A DNA stretch of 64,000 nt from Streptomyces sp. WMMB 322. GTDB taxonomy: Bacteria; Actinomycetota; Actinomycetes; Streptomycetales; Streptomycetaceae. The notes below the pieces were generated by a model. That model worked only from the letters and a program-made list of their open reading frames with translations. It was not told the DNA's origin and made no database searches. Location: the NCBI RefSeq assembly GCF_900090145.1, contig NZ_FMHI01000003.1:246458-310457 (forward strand). The letters run 5' to 3'. Below are positions 34,938 to 43,567 of this stretch, piece by piece (the stretch's first letter is position 1; each line of letters opens with the position of its first letter). Made by a program: the position numbers and the translations under genes.

Positions 34938-36101
34938 ATGTCTCTCGACCACCGCCTCTCCTCCGAGCACGAGGAACTCCGCCGCACCGTCGAGGAGTTC
35001 GCCCAGAAGGTTGTCGCCCCAAAAATCGGCGAGTTCTACGAGCGGCACGAGTTCCCGTACGAAATCGTGCGCCAGATGGGCGAGATGGGCCTGTTCGGGC
35101 TGCCCTTCCCCGAGGAGTACGGCGGCATGGGCGGCGACTATCTCGCGCTCTGTCTCGCCCTCGAGGAGCTGGCCAGAGTCGACTCCTCGGTGGCCATCAC
35201 CCTGGAGGCTGCCGTCTCCCTCGGCGCCATGCCCATCTTCCGCTTCGGCTCCGAGGAGCAGAAGCGCGAGTGGCTGCCGCGTCTGTGCTCCGGGGAGATC
35301 CTCGGCGCCTTCGGCCTGACAGAACCGGACTTCGGCTCCGACGCCGGCGGCACGCGCACCACCGCCGAGCAGGACGAGGAGACAGGGGACTGGGTGATCA
35401 ACGGCACGAAGTGCTTCATCACCAACTCCGGTACGGACATCACCGGGCTGGTCACCGTCACCGCCGTCACGGGCCGCAAGGACAACGGGGCGCCTCTCAT
35501 CTCCAGCTTCATCGTGCCGTCCGGCACCCCCGGGTTCACGGTCGCCGCCCCGTACTCGAAGGTCGGCTGGAACGCCTCGGACACCCGTGAACTCTCCTTC
35601 TCCGACGTACGCGTCCCCGCGGCCAACCTGGTCGGCGAAGAGGGCCGCGGCTACGCCCAGTTCCTGCGGATCCTCGACGAGGGGCGCATCGCCATCTCCG
35701 CTCTGGCCACGGGCCTCGCGCAGGGCTGCGTCGACGAATCCGTCGCGTACGCCAACAGCCGGCACGCCTTCGGCAAGCCGATCGGCGCCAACCAGGCCAT
35801 CCAGTTCAAGCTGGCCGACATGGAGATGCGCGCGCACACGGCCCGGGTCGCCTGGCGCGACGCCGCGTCCCGGCTGCTTGTCGGCGAACCGTTCAAGAAG
35901 CAGGCGGCTCTGGCGAAGCTCTACTCCTCGGAGATCGCGGTCACCAACGCCCGCGAGGCCACGCAGATCCACGGCGGCTACGGCTTCATGAACGAATACC
36001 CGGTGGCCCGCATGTGGCGCGACTCGAAGATCCTCGAGATCGGCGAGGGCACCAGCGAAGTCCAGCGCATGCTGGTGGCCAGGGAGCTCGGCGTCGGATA
36101 A
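34938..36101 (+). CDS. acdH: Short/branched-chain acyl-CoA dehydrogenase
   Basis: A 387-residue flavoprotein. GLTEPDFGSDAGGTRTTA and CFITNSGTDITGLVTV contact FAD and substrate; the catalytic Glu is in KILEIGEGTSEVQRML, the short/medium-chain position. Its setting in a leucine/acyl-CoA operon and its match to the S. coelicolor AcdH family, as I recall it, suggest isovaleryl-, isobutyryl- and butyryl-CoA as substrates. AAGGAG (34921-34926) fits ATG 34938 better than the GTG at 34929 that overlaps hmgL. It closes the operon; the next gene starts seven bases later. Confidence 0.94.
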   Translation: MSLDHRLSSEHEELRRTVEEFAQKVVAPKIGEFYERHEFPYEIVRQMGEMGLFGLPFPEEYGGMGGDYLALCLALEELARVDSSVAITLEAAVSLGAMPIFRFGSEEQKREWLPRLCSGEILGAFGLTEPDFGSDAGGTRTTAEQDEETGDWVINGTKCFITNSGTDITGLVTVTAVTGRKDNGAPLISSFIVPSGTPGFTVAAPYSKVGWNASDTRELSFSDVRVPAANLVGEEGRGYAQFLRILDEGRIAISALATGLAQGCVDESVAYANSRHAFGKPIGANQAIQFKLADMEMRAHTARVAWRDAASRLLVGEPFKKQAALAKLYSSEIAVTNAREATQIHGGYGFMNEYPVARMWRDSKILEIGEGTSEVQRMLVARELGVG

Positions 36102-36108
36102 TTACCGC

Positions 36109-37068
36109 ATGGCGGAGATCATCCAGCGAAGCGGTACCTGGACGTTCGACGGCGAGGCCGTCCGCATCGTCCCTGCGACGGGGAAGCAGGCCTCTCCCCT
36201 GCGCAGGTCACTGGGTGAGGTGGTGGTGCCCCTGTTGGCTGTCGCCGGTATCGCATACGAACCGGGGAAGAAGGGCGGCCGGCTCAGGCTGCGCCTTCGC
36301 GAAGGCGCGGACCCGCTCGCCCAGGTGGCGAGCGCGCGGCTGCCGGACGCCTCGGATCCGTACCAGCTCACGGTGGAGCGGGACGGAGGCCGCCAGCCAC
36401 GCGGGGAGCAGCACGTCGTGGGGGACGGGGTCGCGGAGTATTTCGTGGAGGAAGTCCGCCGCGCCCTGCTGCTGGACGAGGTCCCGGACACGCCCTGCGA
36501 CCGCTATCTGCTGCCGGGGCCCGCGGTTCCGCTGACGGCGGGGGGTACGGATGGCACGGCCTCATTCGACGGCGAACGCGTTCAGCTGGAATGGAACTGG
36601 ATGGCCAACGAGGCCAAGTCCCATGCAGGTTCGCGCACCCTGCCCCTCAAGGAGCTGGAGCGGGTCGAGTGGACACCGGCAGTCGGCTGGGAGAACGGCT
36701 CGCTGCGCTTCCACCCGAAGGGCGAGCACGCCCTTCTCAAGCCGGAGCACGACCCCAACTGCCTGCTGTTGTGGGGCATTCGCCAGGCCCGTGAGACGGG
36801 CGGCTCCGTGCTGCTGGCCGCCGCCGTCACCGCTCGGTTGCCGCATCCGGCCTCGCAGCGGCCGGCGGCAGCGGGCGACGAGGCCCGGCCCCCGTCGCTC
36901 ACAAAGGGTGAGGACCACGTCTCCGCGGGCTCGGCCGGGTCCGCGAGCGCCGAAGACCACGACGGTCTGCTGCGCCGTCTTCGCCAACTCGGCGAGCTGC
37001 ACCGCGAAGGGGTCCTCACCGACGAGGAGTTCGCCTCGGCCAAGAAGGCGGTCCTCGACCGCTTCTGA
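36109..37068 (+). CDS. DUF4429 (two copies) plus SHOCT domain protein
   Basis: A 319-residue protein. Two DUF4429 units follow one another: GTWTFDGEAVRIV to about residue 125, and GTASFDGERVQLEWNW to about 235; these are PH-like beta-rich domains. A Pro/Ala/Gly linker leads to a C-terminal SHOCT motif, LLRRLRQLGELHREGVLTDEEFASAKKAVLDRF. Such proteins are common in actinobacteria and have no assigned function; SHOCT may mediate oligomerisation. It begins seven bases after acdH and is probably cotranscribed, though a link to acyl-CoA use is not evident. Confidence 0.88.
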   Translation: MAEIIQRSGTWTFDGEAVRIVPATGKQASPLRRSLGEVVVPLLAVAGIAYEPGKKGGRLRLRLREGADPLAQVASARLPDASDPYQLTVERDGGRQPRGEQHVVGDGVAEYFVEEVRRALLLDEVPDTPCDRYLLPGPAVPLTAGGTDGTASFDGERVQLEWNWMANEAKSHAGSRTLPLKELERVEWTPAVGWENGSLRFHPKGEHALLKPEHDPNCLLLWGIRQARETGGSVLLAAAVTARLPHPASQRPAAAGDEARPPSLTKGEDHVSAGSAGSASAEDHDGLLRRLRQLGELHREGVLTDEEFASAKKAVLDRF

Positions 37069-37275
37069 CAGGATCGCGCCGACGCGGCCCCCACGGCGCG
37101 CGGCCCTCCCGGCGCGAGCCTCCCGCCAAGCCATGCCGACGCAGGCCCCTCCGACAGGCAGTTCGGACACAGCCGCCCGTGACGGCCAGGCACCGTCACC
37201 CCGCCCCGCGGCCAGGACCGTCACCCGCCGCCGCGGCCGGGCACCCTCCCCCGGCCCGCCAGCCGGCTCCGATAC

Positions 37276-38892
37276 TCAGCGGGCAGGCCACGGCACCTGC
37301 GGCGAGCGCCAGTACTCCATCCCCAATCGGTCCCAGCGCGGCCCTTGTTGCGCAAGCCGAACCCGGTAGTCGTCCCAGTCGTGAGCTGAGGCGGGCGACC
37401 AGCCCAGCTCGGCGATCCCCGGAAGCCGCGGGAATGCCATGAACTCGATGTGTTCGCTCTTCTCCAGCGTCTCCGACCACAACGGCGCCTCGACCCCCAT
37501 CACGGCACCGGCGGGCGCGCCCTTGATGTAGCTGCCGGGCTCCCAGTCGTAGGACTGCTCCGTCTCCACGTAACCGGCCCAGTGCAGTCCCAGCGGAGTG
37601 TCCTCGTTGTACTGCATGTCGAGGTAGGCGTGGTCGGCCGGGGAGAGGATCAGCCGCGTCCCCTTTTTCGCGGCCTCCACCACTTCGGGCTCGTCGGCCG
37701 CTCCGCTCGTCCCCCAGTACTGCGCCACCGCGCCCTCGGCGGGCTCGGCGCCGGTGAGCTGGTGCCAGCCGATCACGGTCTTCCCGTACTTCGCCACGGT
37801 CCTCTGTGCACGCTCCATGAATGCGACGTAGTCCTCGTGGCTGGTCGAGTGCGCTTCGTCCCCGCCGATGTGCAGATACGGGCCGGGCGTCATCGCGGCC
37901 AGCTCACGCACCACGTCGTCGACGAAGTCGTACGTCACATCGAGCGGTACGCACAGCGAGCTGAAGCCGACCTCTGTGCCGGTGTATCGGGGCGGGGCGA
38001 CGCCGTCGCAGTTGAGCTCGGCGTACGAGGCGAGCGCCGCGTTGGTGTGCCCGGGCATGTCGATCTCGGGCACGACGGTCATCTCGTGCTCGCCCGCGTA
38101 CCGCAGGATCTCCCGGTAGTCGGCCTTGGTGTAGTAGCCGCCGGGGCCGCCGCCGACCTCGCTCCCGCCGCCGTAGGTCGCCAGCCGCGGCCAGGAGTCG
38201 ATGGCTATGCGCCACCCCTGGTCGTCGGAGAGATGCAGATGCAGCTTGTTGATCTTGTACATGGCGAGCTGGTCGATGTAGCGCTTGACCTCGTCGACGC
38301 CGAAGAAGTGCCGGGAGACGTCGAGCATCGCGCCCCGGTATGCGTAGCGCGGCCTGTCGCTCACGGTGCCGCCGGCCACCTGCCACGGGCCGGGCTGCCG
38401 GGTGCGCGACTCGACCTGCGGCGGCAGCAGTTGACGCAGCGTCTGCATGCCGTGGAAGAGACCCGCACCGGTGGGCGCGGATATCACGGCCGCCCGCGGT
38501 GAGATCTGAAGCCGGTAACCCTCGGCGCCCAGTTGGGACTTGTCCGACTTCTTGCCGCCGAGCCGCAGTTGGATGCCGTTGCGCCCGGGTCTCGCAGTGA
38601 CAGGCAGCCGGTAGCCGGTGGACGGGCGCAGCAGCGCGGCGAGTTGCTCCCCGACGCGGTGCGCTTCACGGGAGGAGGCGGTCACGCGGATCACGGTCCG
38701 CTCGGTGACGGTGAAGGGCCCGCCGCCCTCCTTCACCGATTCGGGAGCGGGCACCACCTGGTTCAGCGGCGTGGGCTGCCGGGTGTGACGCCCGGGGTCG
38801 TCGTCGGCCGCCGCGGCGGGGGTCGTGAGGGAAGCGGGAAGGACGGTTGCGAGGAGAGCGGCACACAGCAACAGCGGCCGGATTCGTCTCAC
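37276..38892 (-). CDS. Secreted beta-N-acetylhexosaminidase (GH20)
   Basis: A 538-residue secreted enzyme. The signal peptide PLLLCAALLATVLPASLTTPAAA precedes a GH20b-like domain and the (beta/alpha)8 catalytic domain from about residue 185 (YRGAMLDVSRHFFGVDEVKRYID). The catalytic Asp-Glu pair is in YLHIGGDEAHSTS; WGTSGAADEPEVV and the ending GIAELGWSP are also conserved. It cleaves terminal GlcNAc/GalNAc from chitobiose and other oligosaccharides. A DasR-like site lies about 120 bases upstream, matching control by GlcNAc in S. coelicolor. GTG at 38892 is preceded by GAAGGGA. Confidence 0.95.
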   Translation of the reverse strand: MRRIRPLLLCAALLATVLPASLTTPAAAADDDPGRHTRQPTPLNQVVPAPESVKEGGGPFTVTERTVIRVTASSREAHRVGEQLAALLRPSTGYRLPVTARPGRNGIQLRLGGKKSDKSQLGAEGYRLQISPRAAVISAPTGAGLFHGMQTLRQLLPPQVESRTRQPGPWQVAGGTVSDRPRYAYRGAMLDVSRHFFGVDEVKRYIDQLAMYKINKLHLHLSDDQGWRIAIDSWPRLATYGGGSEVGGGPGGYYTKADYREILRYAGEHEMTVVPEIDMPGHTNAALASYAELNCDGVAPPRYTGTEVGFSSLCVPLDVTYDFVDDVVRELAAMTPGPYLHIGGDEAHSTSHEDYVAFMERAQRTVAKYGKTVIGWHQLTGAEPAEGAVAQYWGTSGAADEPEVVEAAKKGTRLILSPADHAYLDMQYNEDTPLGLHWAGYVETEQSYDWEPGSYIKGAPAGAVMGVEAPLWSETLEKSEHIEFMAFPRLPGIAELGWSPASAHDWDDYRVRLAQQGPRWDRLGMEYWRSPQVPWPAR

Positions 38893-39195
38893 GAGCGGTC
38901 CCTTCGGTGGGCGTCGTGCATGGGGGCGCGCGCAGCGTCGCTGCGTTGCCATGGCTTGTACGTGGAGCAGACGAACGGACACACGTGTATCGCGCCGCTC
39001 ACCCCGGGTCAAGGTGTAGACCACTCGCCGTCTGCCCTCCCGGCCCCTCCGCTCCCCTCAGCTGCGGCGCTTCATGACGCCGCCCAGAGTTCCGTGATGT
39101 GTGGCCAGTGAATCACGCACAGTCATTATGGCGACACGTGCCCGATATCGGGCAGGTTTCTTGCGTTCCTCTCGCCGAGCCCGCAATATCAAAGG
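38893..39195. other. Promoter region between hexosaminidase and hypothetical gene
   Basis: About 300 bases between divergent genes. It holds the DasR-like site at 39010-39025 and no credible gene. Start sites of transcription cannot be placed confidently. Confidence 0.55.
39010..39025. promoter_or_regulatory. DasR-responsive (dre) site candidate
   Basis: CAAGGTGTAGACCACT matches 12 of 16 positions of the dre consensus ACTGGTCTAGACCACT, including the whole right half. It lies about 120 bp upstream of the hexosaminidase start; DasR is the GntR-type GlcNAc-metabolism regulator of Streptomyces. Confidence 0.6.
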
Positions 39196-39474
39196 GTGCT
39201 GGAAGTGCGTACGCCGGTCCACGACGACCTCATCGACCATCTGGTCCGCACGACACCGCTCCACCGCGGTGAAGCGGCCCGGATCGTCATGGACGTCCTG
39301 GCGTACTTCGACGAGTCGACCGAGGAGTTCGTACGCCGACGCCACCGCGAGCTGCAGTCCAGAGGTCAGAACAACACGCAGATCTTCGCCCGCATCTCGT
39401 CAGAGCTGCCGCACCGAGCGGTGGCACCCCCGGATCTCTCACTGCGGCAGCTGCGCCGCATCGTCTACGGATGA
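39196..39474 (+). CDS. Small conserved hypothetical protein upstream of glmS
   Basis: A 92-residue protein, mostly helical and charged: [29 protein letters not shown], then EFVRRRHRELQSRGQNN and the ending LRQLRRIVYG. It is a conserved type of actinobacterial protein with no recognised domain or known role. GTG codons at 39196 and 39205 are both possible starts. It lies about 140 bp upstream of glmS on the same strand and may be cotranscribed. Confidence 0.72.
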   Translation: MLEVRTPVHDDLIDHLVRTTPLHRGEAARIVMDVLAYFDESTEEFVRRRHRELQSRGQNNTQIFARISSELPHRAVAPPDLSLRQLRRIVYG

Positions 39475-39611
39475 CGTACGAAGAGGATCTTCGCCGCACA
39501 CCGGCGACGGCCGGCGGCTGACGGACGCGACCGGCACCCGGCACAGTCACACAGCAAGCGACGACCAGCCCACCACAAAGTGGAAACCGACGAGGAGAGG
39601 CAACAGCCAAT

Positions 39612-41438
39612 ATGTGCGGAATCGTGGGATATATCGGCCAACGCGAGGTTGCCCCGCTCCTGCTGGAGGGTCTGCAGAGGCTGGAGTACCGGGGATACGA
39701 CTCCGCCGGCATCGCCATCCACAGCAGCGGCACGGGCAAGAACGCGGGCCTGAAGACGGCCAAGACCAAGGGACGAGTGCGGGACCTGGAGGAGCGCGTA
39801 CCGGCCCGGTTCGCCGGCACCACCGGTATCGCGCACACCCGCTGGGCCACGCACGGCGCTCCCAACGACGTCAACGCCCACCCGCACCTCGACGCGGACG
39901 AGAAGGTCGCCGTCGTCCACAACGGCATCATCGACAACGCCTCGGAGCTGCGCGCCAAACTCACCGCCGACGGGGTCACATTCGTCTCCGAGACCGACAC
40001 CGAGGTCCTCTCCCACCTGATCGCCCGCGCACAGGCCGAACGTCTCGAGGCCAAGGTCCAGGAAGCCCTGCGCCTGGTCGAGGGCACCTACGGCATCGCC
40101 GTGCTGCACGCCGACTTCCCCGACCGCATCGTGGTGGCGCGCAACGGGTCGCCCGTCGTGCTGGGCATCGGCGAGCACGAGATGTTCGTCGCCTCCGACG
40201 TCGCCGCGCTCGTCTCCCACACCCGCCAGGTCGTCACCCTGGACGACGGGGAGATGGCCACGATCAAGGCCGACGACTACCGCACGTACACCACCGAGGG
40301 CTCGCGCACCTCGACCTCGCCGGAGACGGTGGAGTGGGCCGCTGAGTCCTACGACATGGGCGGTCACGACACCTACATGCACAAGGAGATCGCGGAGCAG
40401 GCCGACGCGGTCGACCGGGTGCTGCGCGGCCGCATCGACGAGCGCTTCGCGACGGTCCACCTCGGCGGCCTCAATCTCGACGCCCGCGAGGCGCGGAGCA
40501 TGCGCCGGGTGAAGATCCTCGGCTGCGGCTCCGCCTACCACGCGGGCATGATCGGCGCCCAGATGATCGAGGAGCTGGCACGCGTACCCGCGGACGCGGA
40601 GCCCGCCAGCGAGTTCCGCTACCGCAACGCGGTCGTCGACCCGGACACCCTCTACATCGCGGTCAGCCAGTCCGGCGAGACCTACGACACGCTCGCCGCC
40701 GTGCAGGAGCTCAAGCGCAAGGGCGCCCGGGTGCTGGGCGTGGTCAACGTCGTGGGGTCCGCGATCGCGCGCGAGACGGACGGCGGCGTGTACGTGCACG
40801 CCGGGCCGGAGGTCTGCGTCGTGTCGACCAAGTGCTTCACCAACACCGCCGTCGCGTTCGCGCTGCTCGCACTGCACCTGGGCCGCATCCGCGACCTGTC
40901 CGTGGCGGACGGCAAGCGGATCATCGAGGGACTGCGCCGTCTGCCCGGGCAGATCGAGGAGATCATGCGCGCGGAAGACGACATCAAGAAGCTGGCGGAG
41001 GACTACGCGCAGGCGAAGAGCATGATGTTCGTCGGCCGCGTGCGGGGTTATCCCGTGGCCCGCGAGGCGTCCCTGAAGCTGAAGGAGGTCTCGTACATCC
41101 ACGCCGAGGCCTACCCGGCCTCCGAGCTCAAGCACGGTCCGCTCGCGTTGATCGAACCCGCCGTGCCGACGGTGGCGATCCTTCCCAACGACGAACTCCT
41201 CGACAAGAACCGGGCGACGCTGGAGGAGATCAAGGCCCGCAGCGGCAAGATCCTCGCTGTGGCGCACCAGGAGCAGGAGAAGGCGGACCACACGATCGTC
41301 GTGCCGCGCAACGAGGTTGAGCTGGACCCGGTGCTGATGGGCATTCCGCTGCAACTTCTCGCGTATTACACGGCGTTGGCGCTCGGCCGTGACATCGACA
41401 AGCCGCGGAACCTGGCGAAGTCCGTCACTGTCGAGTAA
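39612..41438 (+). CDS. glmS: Glutamine-fructose-6-phosphate aminotransferase (isomerising)
   Basis: A 608-residue enzyme. Cys2 is the glutaminase nucleophile (MCGIVGYIG, with RLEYRGYDSAG and HTRWATHG); two SIS domains follow, marked by KILGCGSAYHAGMIGAQM, YIAVSQSGETYDTLAA and VVSTKCFTNTA. The end, RNLAKSVTVE, is diagnostic. It makes glucosamine-6-phosphate for cell-wall and amino-sugar synthesis. The hexosaminidase gene close by releases GlcNAc, so this is a small amino-sugar neighbourhood. AGGAGAGG precedes the ATG. A strong terminator follows. Confidence 0.97.
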   Translation: MCGIVGYIGQREVAPLLLEGLQRLEYRGYDSAGIAIHSSGTGKNAGLKTAKTKGRVRDLEERVPARFAGTTGIAHTRWATHGAPNDVNAHPHLDADEKVAVVHNGIIDNASELRAKLTADGVTFVSETDTEVLSHLIARAQAERLEAKVQEALRLVEGTYGIAVLHADFPDRIVVARNGSPVVLGIGEHEMFVASDVAALVSHTRQVVTLDDGEMATIKADDYRTYTTEGSRTSTSPETVEWAAESYDMGGHDTYMHKEIAEQADAVDRVLRGRIDERFATVHLGGLNLDAREARSMRRVKILGCGSAYHAGMIGAQMIEELARVPADAEPASEFRYRNAVVDPDTLYIAVSQSGETYDTLAAVQELKRKGARVLGVVNVVGSAIARETDGGVYVHAGPEVCVVSTKCFTNTAVAFALLALHLGRIRDLSVADGKRIIEGLRRLPGQIEEIMRAEDDIKKLAEDYAQAKSMMFVGRVRGYPVAREASLKLKEVSYIHAEAYPASELKHGPLALIEPAVPTVAILPNDELLDKNRATLEEIKARSGKILAVAHQEQEKADHTIVVPRNEVELDPVLMGIPLQLLAYYTALALGRDIDKPRNLAKSVTVE

Positions 41439-41465
41439 CGGCGGCGCAGGCACACGACAGCGGTG

Positions 41466-41507
41466 GGCGGAATCCCGCGCGGGCCACCAACCACGCGGGA
41501 TTCCGCC
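41466..41507. terminator. glmS terminator hairpin
   Basis: A perfect 14-bp stem, GGCGGAATCCCGCG with CGCGGGATTCCGCC, encloses a 14-base loop, 27 bases after the glmS stop. Confidence 0.85.
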
Positions 41508-41514
41508 TCCCCTA

Positions 41515-41677
41515 GGCCCTGTCCGGCCGATCTTCTCGGGCCCCCGACGACAGCTACGGCACCTCGCTGCGTTGTCGGAGTCGCCCAAGTACGCCCAGTA
41601 CGAGGACGATCCTCCATCTTGCGATGCACCGCATCTGACGCCGTGGGCTGATCCTCAAAGATCACCCGGACAGGACC
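41515..41677. mobile_element. MITE-like element with terminal inverted repeats
   Basis: A 163-bp block bounded by GGCCCTGTCCGGCCGATCTT at the left and, inverted at the right, GGTCCTGTCCGGGTGATCTT: 17 of 20 bases match. It has no coding capacity but includes inner short inverted repeats (CCGACGACAGC and GTTGTCGG). Elements with this CCTGTCCGG...GATC end and a similar core recur, as I recall, in Streptomyces intergenic regions, so it is probably a non-autonomous transposon remnant moved by an unrelated IS transposase. Confidence 0.7.
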
Positions 41678-41891
41678 TTGCCGGCGTCGCCCATAACGCC
41701 GGCAGGTTGCCGTCCCACGGGACCGTCACCTCCCGTGCGACAGCACGCTGTTGACGCTTGAAGTGGCTCGTGCCCCGTATATGCCCCTCACAAGCGCACA
41801 ATCCACATGCGAGTTGAGGAAATTCAGCGCCGGACAAACACCAACTCGGCGTGCACAGTGGACGATTGAGGACCCGCGGGCAGCAGAGTCG

Positions 41892-42413
41892 TCACGGAAT
41901 CACCACGACGGGACGTTCGGCCCGCCGCGCCAGGCGCCCGGCCACCGAGCCGAAGATCCGTCCCGCGAGGCCGTGCGTCGAACCGACCACGATGGCGTCC
42001 GCCTCGTACTCGTGCCCGACCTCTTCCAGTTCGTGGCAGATGTCGCCGCCCCGCTCGACGAGGATCCAGGGAACCTCGGAAAGGTGTTCCGCACAGGCCA
42101 GTTCGAGGCCGAGCACCTCCGTGCGGTGGTCCGGCACATCCACGAAGACGGGCGGCTCGCAGCCCGCCCAGACCGTCGTGGGCAGCCTGTTGGCCACATG
42201 GACGATGATCAGTCCCGAGCCGGACCGGTAGGCCATCCCGATCGCATAGGCCAGGGCACGTTCGCTCGACATGGACCCGTCGAAGCCTACGACGACCCCG
42301 TGCTGGAACGCCGGATCGCACGAGTGGCGTGCTTCTTCCGCCGCTTCATCGGTCGCACTGTGATCGGCGACCTGCTTGCGGTCCGCTGGTTCGGGGATCT
42401 CGTGTCCGGCCAT
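41892..42413 (-). CDS. Universal stress protein (UspA family)
   Basis: A 173-residue Usp-domain protein. GVVVGFDGSMSSERALAYAIGMA is the first strand and helix; VGSTHGLAGRIFGSVAGRLARRAERPVVVIP is the C-terminal ATP-site region, though the spacing of its glycines differs from the canonical G-2x-G-9x-G pattern, so nucleotide binding is uncertain. A 35-residue acidic and polar N-terminal extension precedes the fold. I start at ATG 42413; the longer frame has no support. It stands between the MITE and the adpA locus. Role: stress resilience, unspecified. Confidence 0.85.
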   Translation of the reverse strand: MAGHEIPEPADRKQVADHSATDEAAEEARHSCDPAFQHGVVVGFDGSMSSERALAYAIGMAYRSGSGLIIVHVANRLPTTVWAGCEPPVFVDVPDHRTEVLGLELACAEHLSEVPWILVERGGDICHELEEVGHEYEADAIVVGSTHGLAGRIFGSVAGRLARRAERPVVVIP

Positions 42414-42745
42414 CTGTGTCTCGGCGAAGGGAGTCCTCTGTGCGGAGGGAGCGGCGGTTGACTGTGAGCTTCCGTACGGGAAAGGGGCGCTGAACACCCG
42501 GAAGGATCCGGCCAGTGATTGGCCCGAAGACCCTCTCTCCAGCCTTCTACCCGTAAGGGTACGACCAGACTCCCCCCTTGCCCAGGGGCGCCGGGAGGCA
42601 CTGGCCGTAACGGGCTGACCCCGGAGCATGCCTGAGGGAGCAGCATCACGCAACGCCAGGCCCCGGTGCTTACGCACAACAAGCATCCGGACACGTTGAG
42701 TTACAAGCTCCAGTTACGTCCGGCCCGGCTCCGCGTTATCCCAGC

Positions 42746-43165
42746 GTGCCCACTCGGAACCACCGCCAGGGCGGAAGCCGCCGGCTTCCGCCGGACCAGC
42801 TCCGCCCCGACTTCCCCGCCTGGCGGCACGACGACGGACGGGATCCTGACGCGGAGCCGGCGGCCCGCACCTCCGCCTCCGCCTCGGGGCTCGTCCGCTG
42901 GGGCGCCTTCACCTGCGTCCTGGTTCCGCTGACACTGCTGGTGTGCGGTGTCCGGTTCTTCACGGTCCTGGGCACGGCCGCCGGGCTCACCGTCGTCACG
43001 GCAGCGTGCGGAGTGCTGCTGCGTCTGTCCGAGTACGCGCACGCACAGCGCGGTCCCGAACGGTTCGGCGCCGGCGGCCCGGGGTCACACCGGGGCCGCC
43101 ACAGCCGCACCGGCACGGGGTTGCACAGGGGCGGACGCTACTGGGGGACTCCCGGTCAGTCATAA
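42746..43165 (+). CDS. Small membrane protein upstream of adpA
   Basis: A 139-residue protein with a polar N-terminus, two adjacent hydrophobic segments at about 50-92 (GAFTCVLVPLTLLVCGVRFFTV and LGTAAGLTVVTAACGVLLRL) and a Gly/Arg/His-rich tail. No family is recognised. The GTG at 42746 lacks an evident ribosome-binding site, so the start is uncertain. It reads toward adpA; a 20-bp perfect palindrome follows it and may terminate transcription. Confidence 0.65.
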   Translation: MPTRNHRQGGSRRLPPDQLRPDFPAWRHDDGRDPDAEPAARTSASASGLVRWGAFTCVLVPLTLLVCGVRFFTVLGTAAGLTVVTAACGVLLRLSEYAHAQRGPERFGAGGPGSHRGRHSRTGTGLHRGGRYWGTPGQS

Positions 43166-43567
43166 CGGCGAATTCACACCGGCGTACGCCGGTGTATGAC
43201 GGCGCACGTTTGGGGCGTGTCCGAATCCCACGTGCGGCCCCCGTATTTTTCGGCCAATTTTGTTACTGGCCACGGCAGTTGAGACGACAACTTCACCACC
43301 CCTCGCCACCTGCAAGGAAAGGACCGACGGGCACGTGTGGCTCCTATGGCGGCGGGGCAGGGACGGCATGCGCACTTCCCAGTGGCGTCACCGAATGGAA
43401 CGCTTCGTGATCGAATGCTTCACGCCAAGTTGCCATGTCGACATAGCGGCGAGTGTCGAACTTGTCCCGCCGGCAACGTCCGACACAGTAGATTCGATCT
43501 TGGCTTTCGCCGCGGGGGAAACGTGCAGGACCGAGAGGACGCGACGATTGAGGGGGGCTGACTTCCG
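43166..43567. other. adpA upstream regulatory region
   Basis: About 400 bases without a gene. It includes the palindrome at 43176-43195, an AT-rich patch (43247-43265) rare in this genome, and TTACTGGCCA (43263-43272), whose reverse complement matches 9 of 10 bases of the AdpA-binding consensus TGGCSNGWWY and could mediate autorepression. GAGGGGGG precedes the GTG start of adpA. Long leaders are usual for adpA. Confidence 0.55.
43176..43195. terminator. Perfect 20-bp palindrome, possible terminator
   Basis: ACACCGGCGTACGCCGGTGT is perfectly self-complementary and would form an 8-bp stem. It lies 10 bases after the small membrane protein gene. It could stop that transcript or serve as a protein-binding site for adpA control. 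Confidence 0.5.

Noticed and set aside
39465..41588. 707-codon antisense frame across glmS
   Set aside because: The sense strand is an intact GlmS; the antisense product has no recognisable domain.
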